A stretch of 36,391 nucleotides of DNA. Source: an uncultured Clostridium sp. GTDB lineage: Bacteria > Bacillota > Clostridia > Lachnospirales > Lachnospiraceae. Shown piece by piece: positions 15,262 to 23,570 of this stretch. A program made the translations under genes and the position numbers. The stretch spans positions 1-36,391 of the forward strand of contig NZ_URHZ01000058.1 in NCBI RefSeq assembly GCF_900547735.1, written 5' to 3'. How positions within the stretch are numbered: the stretch's first letter is position 1; each line of letters opens with the position of its first letter. The notes under the pieces are model-generated. The model made no database searches. It saw only the letters and a program-made list of their open reading frames with translations, and was not told where the DNA came from.

Positions 15262-16509
15262 TTACAAAATTTCCAGATCCAGATTTGTAAGCTCCTGTCC
15301 CCGGAAGGCGGCATAGGCCCCGGCCAGGCCGGAAAGCTTCTGCCTGTCTTGAAAATCCCGCCATAAAGAGATTTTCATCTCCAACCCCTTACTTTTCTTT
15401 TTCCCCGTAAAGATTCCGATTACTTCTCCACGGTACACAACGGCTCCGGGATTTGTCACGGGTTTCCATATCCGGCTGTGCAGCGTCTTATCCGGCTGCA
15501 GAATCTGTCTGTCACGCTGATCCAGGTAGGGATCGTGCCCTCCGAGGAGGAGAAGCTCCCTTTGAAGAGGGACGGGGGAAAGGAATTCCTCCCTGTCGGA
15601 GGAAAGAATAAACGCTTTTTTACCGGATACCGTGACCGTCTCCATCTCATCCGAGACGGTATTCCACATGCGGCGCGCCTGATTCCCGGAACAGCCGAGC
15701 CAGACTGCGAACATGTTGGCCGTGGCCGGTCCGTAGCAGTGCAGAAATTTGCGCACCAGTTTCCCGGCGGCCCCGTTTGAAGCGCCGTTTTCACCGGTGC
15801 CGTTTTCCACGGCCGCTTCCGTTTTGCCAAGCCAGTTAATGCGGGAGGTAAAGGTCGGGCTGGTTCCGTCCCGTTCCCCGAACACGACCAGGCCTTCAAA
15901 AGCGCATGGCCGGAGTAAAAAAGATACAACGGCCCCGCCGACGGTCTGCCTGTCCGGATCCCCGTACATGGACGGCCGGTTCCAGAGAACGCGTTTTTCA
16001 CCGGGCAGATAGGGAGCCATCCAACCGGCGAGTGTCTGATCCAAATCACTTTTACTGGTAATAACGTTGCCGTCCAACCGGGAAATCACCCGTTTGAGGA
16101 GCAGAAACAGCTCCTCAAAATCCATCTGGAGAAAGTCGAGCGCCGCAGAGATTCCCCGGGTATAAATCCACGGCTCATCCTCTTTTGCCGTAAGCGCGGT
16201 GAGAAACGCATCCCATTCGGAGGCGGGGAACACAACGGGAGCACCCCGGAGGCTCCATGCCTGAAGCAGAGTTTTTTTTCTGTATAAAAGTTCTTCCATA
16301 TCCGCCAGGCTGAAATACGGAATGCGGTTAAAAAGAGCGGTTTCCCATGCTCCCGGCGGGGAGTTCTGCAGTCCGCATGCTCCTGCAATATCGAATAGAT
16401 CCGATTTCCCGTATTCCCTGTCCAAATGGTGGGAATGCAGCCGGAACATCCGAATCTGCGTTACATCCGGTTCCTTTATATAATTCATGCGGCAGTTCGT
16501 TTTTTCCAT
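15262..16509 (-). CDS. winged-helix protein of the AlkZ/YcaQ (HTH_42) family
   Basis: A 415-residue protein of the winged-helix family that includes the DNA glycosylases AlkZ and YcaQ. The marks are RIPYFSLADMEELLYRKKTL near residue 62, LLQAWSLRGAPVVFP at about 86-100, LARWLGCSG-like AVWLGCSGNQARRMW, and the C-terminal GGHDPYLDQRD and NPGAVVYRGEVIGIF blocks. AlkZ unhooks interstrand cross-links in antibiotic producers and YcaQ removes alkylated bases. Whether this copy is active is not visible, because I cannot place the catalytic QxQ or QxD motif with confidence. The start has GGAGAG 8 bases upstream. The zinc-ribbon gene follows closely. Confidence 0.85.
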   Translation of the reverse strand: MEKTNCRMNYIKEPDVTQIRMFRLHSHHLDREYGKSDLFDIAGACGLQNSPPGAWETALFNRIPYFSLADMEELLYRKKTLLQAWSLRGAPVVFPASEWDAFLTALTAKEDEPWIYTRGISAALDFLQMDFEELFLLLKRVISRLDGNVITSKSDLDQTLAGWMAPYLPGEKRVLWNRPSMYGDPDRQTVGGAVVSFLLRPCAFEGLVVFGERDGTSPTFTSRINWLGKTEAAVENGTGENGASNGAAGKLVRKFLHCYGPATANMFAVWLGCSGNQARRMWNTVSDEMETVTVSGKKAFILSSDREEFLSPVPLQRELLLLGGHDPYLDQRDRQILQPDKTLHSRIWKPVTNPGAVVYRGEVIGIFTGKKKSKGLEMKISLWRDFQDRQKLSGLAGAYAAFRGQELTNLDLEIL

Positions 16510-16581
16510 AAGTAATACTCTCCATATTCTGGGTGATGTGACTTACACTGACTTTAACTATACCATATTTTTGCCGGAAAC

Positions 16582-16638
16582 GACAGGGTCCACAGACGGC
16601 TGCCGGAAAATATCCGGCCTCATTCTGTGGACCCTGTC
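16582..16638. repeat. nested perfect inverted repeat between the NlpC and winged-helix genes
   Basis: The outer arms GACAGGGTCCACAGA (16582-16596) and TCTGTGGACCCTGTC (16624-16638) match perfectly over 15 bp. The interior holds a second perfect stem, GCCGGA / TCCGGC (16602-16607, 16613-16618), with loop AAATA. TGCCGGAAA also occurs again just outside at 16572-16580, so an alternative pairing is possible. No T run follows on either strand, so a plain terminator is doubtful. Confidence 0.8.
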
Positions 16639-16684
16639 TTATGGGAATTCTTTATATTCCCTGTATTCTTTGTATGAATCAGCG

Positions 16685-18730
16685 TCAATCCAGCAGCGCC
16701 CTGTAATACGGCCATCTGGCATCCACGATGCTGACCGTGACGTTGCTCACGCTGCCGCCTGTTTCGTGTATGCAGACCATCTGGCCTCCGGGTGCCCAGG
16801 CGAGGAACATCATGACATGGGAATTGGCTCCCAGCCTTACGATGATGTCGCCCGGCTGAAGTTCCGAGCGGCTGATGCCTCTTCCCGCATGGATCAGGCC
16901 GCTGGTGCCCAGGTTCGTGGGAACCTTTCCGAGGGAAGACCAGTAAACCCAGTTTACCCAGCCGGAACAGTCGAGTCCGGATATGATGCGGCCCTTTCTG
17001 TCCGGGGATGTGATGTTTGCAAAATTATTGCCCTCATAGCCGGGGGCATGTGCTTTGCCGCCGTAGTAATAAGGGATTTTCCCGACGGAGTGCAGGGCAT
17101 ATGTAATCACCGCTTTCCTCTCACGGGAGACATCCGCCGGAAGCAGCTTCAGGTAATCGTTGATCTCACTGAAGGTAAGCGGTTTTCCAAGGGCCAGTTC
17201 AATCGGGGACAGCTCGTATTCAAGGGACCAGTCCTGGCTGTATAACGTATCGACATAGGCCTTGTTGTAGAGAGACCATCCCGGCCAGGTATCGGTTGCC
17301 GCTGCGCCTCTCTTATCGATGGTATAGAGGTTTTTGCGTTCCGACAAGCCTACGATGCGGGCGGTAACCGTCAAATCCACATGTCCGGGACAGAATTTCC
17401 CCTCGCTGTTGAGCTGGATTTCAGGCGCCGCCGTCAGTGATGCCTCGGAGGCATTTGCACCGCCCTCTCCTGCTGCGGCAGTCCCGTCCGCCGGACTAGA
17501 CAGTTCCGAAGGCGAGGCCTCCGCTCCCTGGGACGCCGTCTGTGAGGCATCGGCAGACTGAGCGGAAGCTTGTGCAGTCTGTGCAGGAACCGTCTCCTGT
17601 GAAACCTGGCCCGCCGTCTCTGCCGTAACGCCTGCAGCATTCCCCGCAGAGATGCCCAAAGCCCCATTTTGGCCTTCTGACGATACGGAGGAAGGAATTC
17701 CTGCCTGTTCCCCCTGCGGAGCCTCCGACGGTGCAGATGAGGCCTCCTGCGAGCCTGCTGCGCCGTTTAAAGCCTCCGTGCTGCCGCCGTCGGCGCCGGT
17801 CTCTTCCTTTGTGTCGGCCTCATGCGGATCGACACAGCCGTCACAGTAATAGACCGGTCCGATGGCCACGCTGTACGCGTGGGATAACTGCCATAATTCA
17901 TCAATATAATTCTGGAAGTTATCCACATCGTCCCATCCGGTGTACCAGGTGTATACGCTGGCCATCGACGCTATCTCCTGTGAATTGGAATAGAGATCGA
18001 TCCGTCTGCCGTCACCGTCGAAGAAATTAAAATTGACATTTTTCCAGGATGGGATCAGCCATGTCGCGGCATTGGCCGGATCGTGTTTTTCGTTGGTCGG
18101 GTCATACTTACCGGTTACGGATGCCTGGGACAGCCGGAGCATCTTTGCCGCCTGTTCCGGAGAGGCCTGGAGCCATTTATAAAGGCCGGAGGTCCACTCG
18201 GCGTCTTTCCGGTTTAAATATTCATACATGCGGCCTCCATAGGAATCGGAAGCCCGTGTGTTAAAGGACAGTCTGAAAAAGTCATAAAATGGTTTCAGGT
18301 TATGTTTCAGAAGACGGAACACCCGCTCGCGTTCCGAGGCCGTCTCATCTTCCGGTGAAAGCTCCTGTTCCTCCGGATAGAGAGCCATCAGATTGTATTT
18401 AAATACGGATGGGGAATAATCCTCCTCCCTGCCGGAGTTCATTCCGGAAAAAGCGGCGGCCGATCGGCCTGCGAACCGGTTCATGGCATCCATGAGCCTG
18501 ACCGGCAGCGATTTTTCGTCAAAACCTGTATCAGGATTACATGCCTCTACATTAAACGGTTCCGTTTCCGGATGAAGCGCCGTGGTATCCTCCGGCGTAC
18601 CTGCCTGGGTTATGACCTGAGGCGGCGCCAGGGAAGGGGAGGGCGTATAGGTCCCTGCTATGGAGATAAGCAGGAAACCTGATGCAGTCATGACTAAAAT
18701 CCTCATGATAAGGGGATGAAACTTTCTCAT
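16685..18730 (-). CDS. secreted NlpC/P60-like peptidase with low-complexity linker
   Basis: A 681-residue exported protein. An N-terminal signal (about residues 9-28) is followed by a helical domain (about 70-310) of no family I know. Then comes a long Ala/Ser/Glu/Gln-rich linker (about 315-440) and a CPGHVDLTVTARIVG module. The C-terminal domain (about 540-681) is NlpC/P60-like, with the catalytic Cys in SGLDCSGWVNWVYW, His in GANSHVMMFLAW and a third polar site in CIHETGG. Such domains cut peptidoglycan stem peptides. The linker probably spans the wall. The helical domain may bind a partner or substrate. Related architectures occur in conjugative elements, but no such element is visible here. 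The ribosome site is weak. Confidence 0.88.
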   Translation of the reverse strand: MRKFHPLIMRILVMTASGFLLISIAGTYTPSPSLAPPQVITQAGTPEDTTALHPETEPFNVEACNPDTGFDEKSLPVRLMDAMNRFAGRSAAAFSGMNSGREEDYSPSVFKYNLMALYPEEQELSPEDETASERERVFRLLKHNLKPFYDFFRLSFNTRASDSYGGRMYEYLNRKDAEWTSGLYKWLQASPEQAAKMLRLSQASVTGKYDPTNEKHDPANAATWLIPSWKNVNFNFFDGDGRRIDLYSNSQEIASMASVYTWYTGWDDVDNFQNYIDELWQLSHAYSVAIGPVYYCDGCVDPHEADTKEETGADGGSTEALNGAAGSQEASSAPSEAPQGEQAGIPSSVSSEGQNGALGISAGNAAGVTAETAGQVSQETVPAQTAQASAQSADASQTASQGAEASPSELSSPADGTAAAGEGGANASEASLTAAPEIQLNSEGKFCPGHVDLTVTARIVGLSERKNLYTIDKRGAAATDTWPGWSLYNKAYVDTLYSQDWSLEYELSPIELALGKPLTFSEINDYLKLLPADVSRERKAVITYALHSVGKIPYYYGGKAHAPGYEGNNFANITSPDRKGRIISGLDCSGWVNWVYWSSLGKVPTNLGTSGLIHAGRGISRSELQPGDIIVRLGANSHVMMFLAWAPGGQMVCIHETGGSVSNVTVSIVDARWPYYRALLD

Positions 18731-18793
18731 TGGGGCTGCTCTTTTCTATCGTTTATCGTTTGTCACGTAAAGAATTCTTAAAACAAGAACGGG

Positions 18794-18826
18794 TTGATTC
18801 ATAGGACGTAATTTTCCATGAATCAA
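18794..18826. repeat. 9-bp inverted repeat upstream of the NlpC gene
   Basis: TTGATTCAT (18794-18802) and ATGAATCAA (18818-18826) are perfect inverted copies around a 15-base centre. It sits 64 bases before the NlpC start, directly after the terminator of the cytidylate-kinase-like gene. It could be an operator or a leader hairpin. Confidence 0.7.
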
Positions 18827-18870
18827 AAAAGACCAATATACCTGTCTAAAATAAACAGGCATACCGGTCT
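18825..18870 (-). terminator. strong terminator after the cytidylate-kinase-like gene
   Basis: On the minus strand AGACCGGTATGCCTGT pairs with ACAGGTATATTGGTCT over 16 bp (three G-U pairs) around a 9-base loop, followed by TTTTT. It lies 11 bases past the stop of the gene that ends at 18882. Confidence 0.88.
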
Positions 18871-18881
18871 AATTATATCAG

Positions 18882-19529
18882 TTACTTATAATTCTTTGTT
18901 TTAAGAAATTCTTGTTTCTTTTTGGCGAATTCCTTAATAATATCAACTGCTCCGTCATAGCCTACGGTGCTGCTGTTGAGGCACATATCGTAGCTCTTGC
19001 AGCTTCCCCAGCGTTTGCTGGAATAATAGTTGTAATAGCTGGCTCTCCGCTTGTCTGTTTTGATCATGATATCTTTTGCTTTTGCTTCATCCACATTGTG
19101 GCGTTCCATCAGGTGGTGAATCTTATCATCCTCATTGCCGCAGATGAAAACGCTGACCATGTTCGGATATTCGGCAAGGGCATAATCGGCACAGCGGCCT
19201 ACGATTACGCAGGATTCCTCTTCGGCCAGTTTCTTAATCGTGTCGAACTGTGCCAGGAAAATCTTGTGGTTAATCGGCATATCCATATAAGCCGAGGTGT
19301 TGTATCCCAGAGAATATGTATCCATTACGAGCGAATAAAGAAAGCTGCTCGTCGGTTTTTCATCATGAGTCTTAAACAGTTCTTCACATAAACCGCTGTT
19401 CTTTGCGGCGAGAGTTAAAAGCTCCTTGTCATAACATTTTACACCGAGATCTGCTGCCAGTTTCTGTCCTATCAGCCGTCCGGCACTGCCGCATTCACGA
19501 CCGATTGTAATCACTAAATTACCCATCAT
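18882..19529 (-). CDS. cytidylate kinase-like family protein
   Basis: A 215-residue P-loop protein of the cytidylate-kinase-like family common in Clostridia. The nucleotide loop is ITIGRECGSAGRLIG (about residues 7-21), a variant of the GxxGSGG loop. CVIVGRCADYAL and FICGNEDDKIHHLMERH follow, and then KRRASYYNYYSSKRWG, the lid-like region. True Cmk phosphorylates CMP. This branch has no proven substrate. The start is the first of two ATGs at 19529, with AAAGGAG 8 bases upstream. A TTG further up (19547) is less likely. It has its own promoter and terminator, so it is a single-gene unit. Confidence 0.88.
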   Translation of the reverse strand: MMGNLVITIGRECGSAGRLIGQKLAADLGVKCYDKELLTLAAKNSGLCEELFKTHDEKPTSSFLYSLVMDTYSLGYNTSAYMDMPINHKIFLAQFDTIKKLAEEESCVIVGRCADYALAEYPNMVSVFICGNEDDKIHHLMERHNVDEAKAKDIMIKTDKRRASYYNYYSSKRWGSCKSYDMCLNSSTVGYDGAVDIIKEFAKKKQEFLKTKNYK

Positions 19530-19576
19530 CGACCTCACTCCTTTCAATTTGTAAAACTATTCTGCTTCTTAACTCT

Positions 19577-19605
19577 ATTATAGCGCAAAAATTCTGAAAA
19601 GTCAT
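19577..19605 (-). promoter_or_regulatory. sigma-A promoter for the cytidylate-kinase-like gene
   Basis: Minus strand ATGACT (19600-19605), 17-base spacer, TATAAT (19577-19582). The -10 box is perfect and the -35 box matches 4 of 6. The start codon is 47 bases downstream. Confidence 0.65.
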
Positions 19606-19682
19606 TATTAATTTTGTGAATTTTGTATAGATTATAAAATCACTTTATGGTTCGTTCTAAATTTATATGCCGGCCGGAATTC

Positions 19683-20600
19683 TCAGGTCAGACGCCTGAG
19701 CTTTGTAAGCAGTTCCTCAAAATAATCGGGCAGAGGAGCCGAAAATTCCATATATTCGCCCGTGCGCGGATGAATAAATCCCAGGACGCCCGCATGCAGT
19801 GTCTGGCCGTTCAGATGGAAAGGCTGTTTGGCGGGCCCATACACCTGATCTCCCAGCAGCGGATGGCCGATGCTCGCCATGTGAACCCTGATTTGATGGG
19901 TGCGGCCCGTTTCCAGCCTGCACTCCACATAGGTATAACCGCGAAAACGTTCCAGCACGCGGTAGTGGGTGACCGCGTCCTTCCCGTTTTTACTGATGAC
20001 GCTCATCTTCTTCCGGTCGGTCGGATGGCGGCCGATGGGAGCTTCCACCGTTCCCTCGTCATCCGGCAGATTGCCGAATACCACGGCATAATATTTCCTT
20101 GTGATCGAGTGTACCTTAAGCTGCTCCGCAATAGAATTGTGGGCTAAATCGTTTTTACAGGCAATGATTACGCCTGTTGTGTCCATATCAATCCGGTGGA
20201 CGATACCGGGGCGCATGACTCCGTTAATTCCGGAAAGCTGATCCCGGCAGTGGTGCATCAGGCCGTTGACCAGTGTTCCCTCATAATGTCCGGCGGCCGG
20301 ATGCACCACCATGCCCTTCGGCTTGTTAATCAGAATGACATCCTGATCTTCGTACAGAATGTCAAGGGGCATCTCCTGCGCCGTGATCTCCGCTTCCACC
20401 GCCTCGGGTACTTCAAAAGAAACCGTTTCACCGGCAGACACTTTATAGCTGCTTTTCACCGTCTTTCCGTTTACATCCACCAGCTCCGATTTGAGGAGCT
20501 TCTGGAGAAAGGAACGCGACTGCAGAGGGCAGCTTTCGGACAGAAACTTGTCGATGCGCACGCCGGAAAACTCTTCCGGAACAATGTATTCCTGTATCAA
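19683..20600 (-). CDS. rluD: RluA/RluD-family 23S rRNA pseudouridine synthase
   Basis: A 305-residue enzyme. The N-terminal S4 RNA-binding domain (about residues 13-65) is followed by the catalytic domain. There the signature GIVHRIDMDTTGV places the catalytic Asp at 138. GRTHQIRVHMASIGHPLLGD near 226-246 is the second family motif. RluD-type enzymes convert uridines in helix 69 of 23S rRNA. In Firmicutes this gene usually follows lspA, as it does here with a 47-base gap. The choice of RluD over other RluA paralogues rests on that context. Confidence 0.92.
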   Translation of the reverse strand: MIQEYIVPEEFSGVRIDKFLSESCPLQSRSFLQKLLKSELVDVNGKTVKSSYKVSAGETVSFEVPEAVEAEITAQEMPLDILYEDQDVILINKPKGMVVHPAAGHYEGTLVNGLMHHCRDQLSGINGVMRPGIVHRIDMDTTGVIIACKNDLAHNSIAEQLKVHSITRKYYAVVFGNLPDDEGTVEAPIGRHPTDRKKMSVISKNGKDAVTHYRVLERFRGYTYVECRLETGRTHQIRVHMASIGHPLLGDQVYGPAKQPFHLNGQTLHAGVLGFIHPRTGEYMEFSAPLPDYFEELLTKLRRLT

Positions 20601-20647
20601 GCTCTTCTCTCCTTTTCCAGTTATTCCAGTTGTTTTAAGTTCCCGCC

Positions 20648-21160
20648 TTATTGATTCTTCTTCCTGAAAGAAAGAAATTCCAGCTCATCGTCGGAGTAGA
20701 CGAAAAAGAAAAGAAGGATTAAAAGGCATGTCGAAATCACGACATAACAGTCCGCCACATTAAAAATCGGAAAATCGATCAGTTTAAAGTACAGGAAGTC
20801 CACTACATATCCGTTTGTGACGCGGTCGATCATGTTGCCGACTGCGCCGGACAGGAGCAGGAATAAACAGCTTGTGAAAGGGAGATATTTTTTCTCAGCC
20901 GGCATCCGGAACAGGAGCACAATGACAACCGCAATGACAACGGCGGCAATCAGGAAGAAAAATCCCTGTTTTCCCTGCATCATGCCAAAGGCGGCGCCCC
21001 GGTTTTCGGAATAATAGAGTTCAAAGACACCGTCCCAGATGACAAAGGGAGGCCTTCCCTTAAGCTTCAGGACCGCCATATATTTTGCCCACTGATCAAA
21101 GCCGATGCTGACAATCAGTCCGGCAAAGAAAAACAGGATCTGCCGCATTTTCTTATTCAT
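20648..21160 (-). CDS. lspA: lipoprotein signal peptidase II
   Basis: A 170-residue membrane aspartic protease with four helices. Conserved blocks are the N54-R55 of ENRGAAFGM, Asp112 in GNMIDRV and Asp137 in FNVADCYV; the two Asp are the catalytic pair. It removes the signal peptide from prolipoproteins after lipid attachment. In this window its expected clients are the lipoprotein that ends at 9506 and the D,D-carboxypeptidase that ends at 26382. The gene overlaps the end of aroB by 8 bases, so translation is coupled. Confidence 0.97.
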   Translation of the reverse strand: MNKKMRQILFFFAGLIVSIGFDQWAKYMAVLKLKGRPPFVIWDGVFELYYSENRGAAFGMMQGKQGFFFLIAAVVIAVVIVLLFRMPAEKKYLPFTSCLFLLLSGAVGNMIDRVTNGYVVDFLYFKLIDFPIFNVADCYVVISTCLLILLFFFVYSDDELEFLSFRKKNQ

Positions 21161-22286
21161 GGCTCTCCTCCTGTGTCAGGATAAAGGCAAGCGCCTGCTC
21201 CATCTCACCGTCGGTCACGGTCCGGTCCACATAGGCGCAGCCCACGCTTTCCAGCAGGATGAACTTGATGACGCCGGACTCCATCTTTTTATCGTTTTTC
21301 GACGCCTCGATGACGGCTGAAGGCGTGAGGCCGGGGACGTGGTCCGGGATCCGGAATGTCTTAAGCGCCTCCCTGAAGCGGTTAATATCCTCTTTTGCGA
21401 TCATTCCCCGGATTTCCGATAAATGCATGGCCGCAAGGGAACCGAGAGCCACGCACTCGCCATGGAGAAGTTCAAAATTTTTGAGCTTTTCAACGGCATG
21501 TCCCAGGGTGTGGCCGAAATTCAGGAGCATCCGGTCCCCTTTTTCCGTGGGATCGGTCTCCACCACTTCCCTCTTAATCAGGTTGCTCCCCACAACCGTC
21601 TCTCTCAGGGCGGAGAGAGCTTTCGCCTGGATTTCCCCGGCATGTTCAAGAAGCCAGTCGTAATAAGCCCGGTCCCTGATAAGCCCATGCTTAATCACCT
21701 CGCCCATTCCGGCGGCAAACTGGCAGTCCGGCAGGCTGAGCAGCGTACTTATATTGGTATACACCAGTCCAGGCATATGGAATGCGCCGACCATATTCTT
21801 GTATGAGTCGAAGTCCACCCCTGTTTTTCCTCCGATACTGCTGTCCACCTGGGAAAGCAGGGTCGTAGGAATCTGGATAAAGGAGATGCCGCGCAGATAG
21901 GTGGCCGCCGCAAAGCCGCAGAGATCGCCTACAACGCCCCCTCCGAGGGCCACCAGCATATCGCTCCTGTCGAAGCGCTCTTTAATCAGTTTTTCATACA
22001 GTTTCTGCACGGTGGCCAGATTCTTATGGGCCTCTCCGGCAGGAAAAACATAGGATGTCACAAGACGGCAGCAGGGCATTAAAAGCTCCCTCACTTCCTC
22101 CAGATAAAGCTCCGACACTGTAGAGTCGGTGACAATGCAGAGTTTTCTGGAAGCCACGTCAAGTTTCATAACCTCCCCGGGGAGGCCGGTAAAATCTTCC
22201 GTTATCACGATATCATAGACCGGTTTATCACTCAGATGTACGGTCAGGCGATCGGTATTTTTCTCTCGTATTGTTTTATCACTCAT
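21153..22286 (-). CDS. aroB: 3-dehydroquinate synthase
   Basis: A 377-residue enzyme of the shikimate pathway that closes DAHP to 3-dehydroquinate with NAD and a divalent metal. The signature blocks are ALGGGVVGDLCGFAAATYLR, FIQIPTTLLSQVDSSIGGKT, GMGEVIKHGLIRD with its metal-binding Glu, and NFGHTLGHAVEKL with the metal-binding His residues. Length is typical. No other aro gene is close. It is placed between ylmH and lspA, inside a cluster that otherwise serves division and the envelope, and overlaps lspA by 8 bases. Confidence 0.97.
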   Translation of the reverse strand: MSDKTIREKNTDRLTVHLSDKPVYDIVITEDFTGLPGEVMKLDVASRKLCIVTDSTVSELYLEEVRELLMPCCRLVTSYVFPAGEAHKNLATVQKLYEKLIKERFDRSDMLVALGGGVVGDLCGFAAATYLRGISFIQIPTTLLSQVDSSIGGKTGVDFDSYKNMVGAFHMPGLVYTNISTLLSLPDCQFAAGMGEVIKHGLIRDRAYYDWLLEHAGEIQAKALSALRETVVGSNLIKREVVETDPTEKGDRMLLNFGHTLGHAVEKLKNFELLHGECVALGSLAAMHLSEIRGMIAKEDINRFREALKTFRIPDHVPGLTPSAVIEASKNDKKMESGVIKFILLESVGCAYVDRTVTDGEMEQALAFILTQEESHE

Positions 22287-22299
22287 AAAAACTTACTCC

Positions 22300-23055
22300 T
22301 TATCTGTATTTTTCTGCGCTTACAAACAGGCGCCCTTTTTTCGTTTCATTTAAAGCGCCGGTATAGAGGAACTTTCCAAGGCCGCGCACCGACACGATTT
22401 CCCCGCCCTTTAACTGCTGTCCGGGTGAAATACACAGGCGGCCGTCGATGAAGACTTTTTCGCTCTCGATATACGGCAGAGCCTTGGAGCGCGATGTCTT
22501 GAACACAAGGGCCACTACGCTGTCCAGCCGCGGTGAGGCCACGCTCCCGCTTACGGTCTCAAAGCTTGGCGCCACCTCTTCCGCCTGGGTCACGGGACAA
22601 CAGACGACGGGCGTGTGGCGGACCATCTTAAGCTCACCGGCCAGAAAACCGGCCATCTTCTCCATACAGAAAATAAAACAGCCGTTTTCATTCATCAGAA
22701 TATCGCCAATGCAGCTTCTCTCGATGCCAAGGTTCATGATGGCGCCAAGATAATCTCTGTGGGTCAGGTCCTGGGAAAAGCGCGGGCTGGCCGGAACGGC
22801 TTTCAGTATACTGATAGGTAAATCGGCTGTTTCATCCTCGTAAGACGGCAGAAAACAAACAATTTTCCGTTCGGCACTCTCATAGCCTCCGTTCATCAGC
22901 CAGGTGACAGGGGGAAGCGTACGTTTCATGGAATGGAAAATTGTCTGTTCATTTAACGTCAGAAAATCGGTATATGACCGTATATCGCGCTGATAACAGT
23001 GTTCCGCCAGCTCCGATATACGTTTTTTCAGTAATTGTTCTTCTTTATCCAGCAT
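22300..23055 (-). CDS. ylmH: YlmH-like S4 RNA-binding protein
   Basis: A 251-residue protein of the YlmH family. An N-terminal region (1-170) with REYLGAIMNLG-like HRDYLGAIMNLGIERSCIGD and the CFIFCMEKMAGFL segment leads to a C-terminal S4 domain (about 180-245). There LDSVVALVFKTSRSKALPYIE and GRLCISPGQQLKGGEIVSVRG can be seen. YlmH associates with ribosomes and rescues stalled 50S peptidyl-tRNA complexes in Bacillus. Its gene sits in the sepF cluster, as in other Firmicutes, 8 bases after sepF. The start ATG is at 23055. Confidence 0.92.
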   Translation of the reverse strand: MLDKEEQLLKKRISELAEHCYQRDIRSYTDFLTLNEQTIFHSMKRTLPPVTWLMNGGYESAERKIVCFLPSYEDETADLPISILKAVPASPRFSQDLTHRDYLGAIMNLGIERSCIGDILMNENGCFIFCMEKMAGFLAGELKMVRHTPVVCCPVTQAEEVAPSFETVSGSVASPRLDSVVALVFKTSRSKALPYIESEKVFIDGRLCISPGQQLKGGEIVSVRGLGKFLYTGALNETKKGRLFVSAEKYR

Positions 23056-23063
23056 AATAATAG

Positions 23064-23570
23064 TTAAAAGTGAAGGTTCATTCCGGAGATATTTAGGGAA
23101 CCGTCGGCTAACAGTTCTGGAAAATCACCGGATAATTCTACAGTTTCTGGTGTGGCAATAAATATGTAATTGGAAATCTTCTGAAGGTTTCCGTTCATTG
23201 AATAAGTGGCTCCCGACGTGAAATCAATAATTCTCTGGGCCACTTCCATATGGATTCCCTCCATATTCAGCACGACTGCCTTGCCTGCCAGCAGATAATC
23301 GCAAATCTCCCTGGAATCCTCCATGGAGGTAGGTTTAATTAAGGACACTTCCATCCCCCTCCTCATAGGGACTACTTTGCTAGAGGAACGCGAAAGAAAA
23401 CGGGGTTTCGGCTCCGGATCCTCATCGTAATCATAGTCGTCATCTTCTTTTTTATTAAATAACCGCTTTTTGGCAGGTTTTTCATCTTCATAGTCATCAT
23501 CGATGAAGTAATCATCATCGTCTTCTTCTGTTAAACGCATTGTATCCATTAGTTTGTTCAGAATACTCAT
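23064..23570 (-). CDS. sepF: cell division protein SepF
   Basis: A 168-residue SepF. The short N-terminal membrane-binding helix (MSILNKLMDTMRL) is followed by an Asp/Glu-rich linker (about residues 14-60). The C-terminal FtsZ-binding domain shows VSLIKPTSMEDSREICDYL, GKAVVLNMEGIHMEVAQRI and the DFTSGATYSMNG dimer region. SepF tethers FtsZ to the membrane and shapes the Z ring. The first codon overlaps the yggS stop by 4 bases. The linker is unusually rich in Asp. Confidence 0.95.
   Translation of the reverse strand: MSILNKLMDTMRLTEEDDDDYFIDDDYEDEKPAKKRLFNKKEDDDYDYDEDPEPKPRFLSRSSSKVVPMRRGMEVSLIKPTSMEDSREICDYLLAGKAVVLNMEGIHMEVAQRIIDFTSGATYSMNGNLQKISNYIFIATPETVELSGDFPELLADGSLNISGMNLHF

Noticed and set aside
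15456..16049. 197-codon frame on the same strand inside the winged-helix gene
   Set aside because: Out-of-frame shadow of a gene with clear family blocks throughout.
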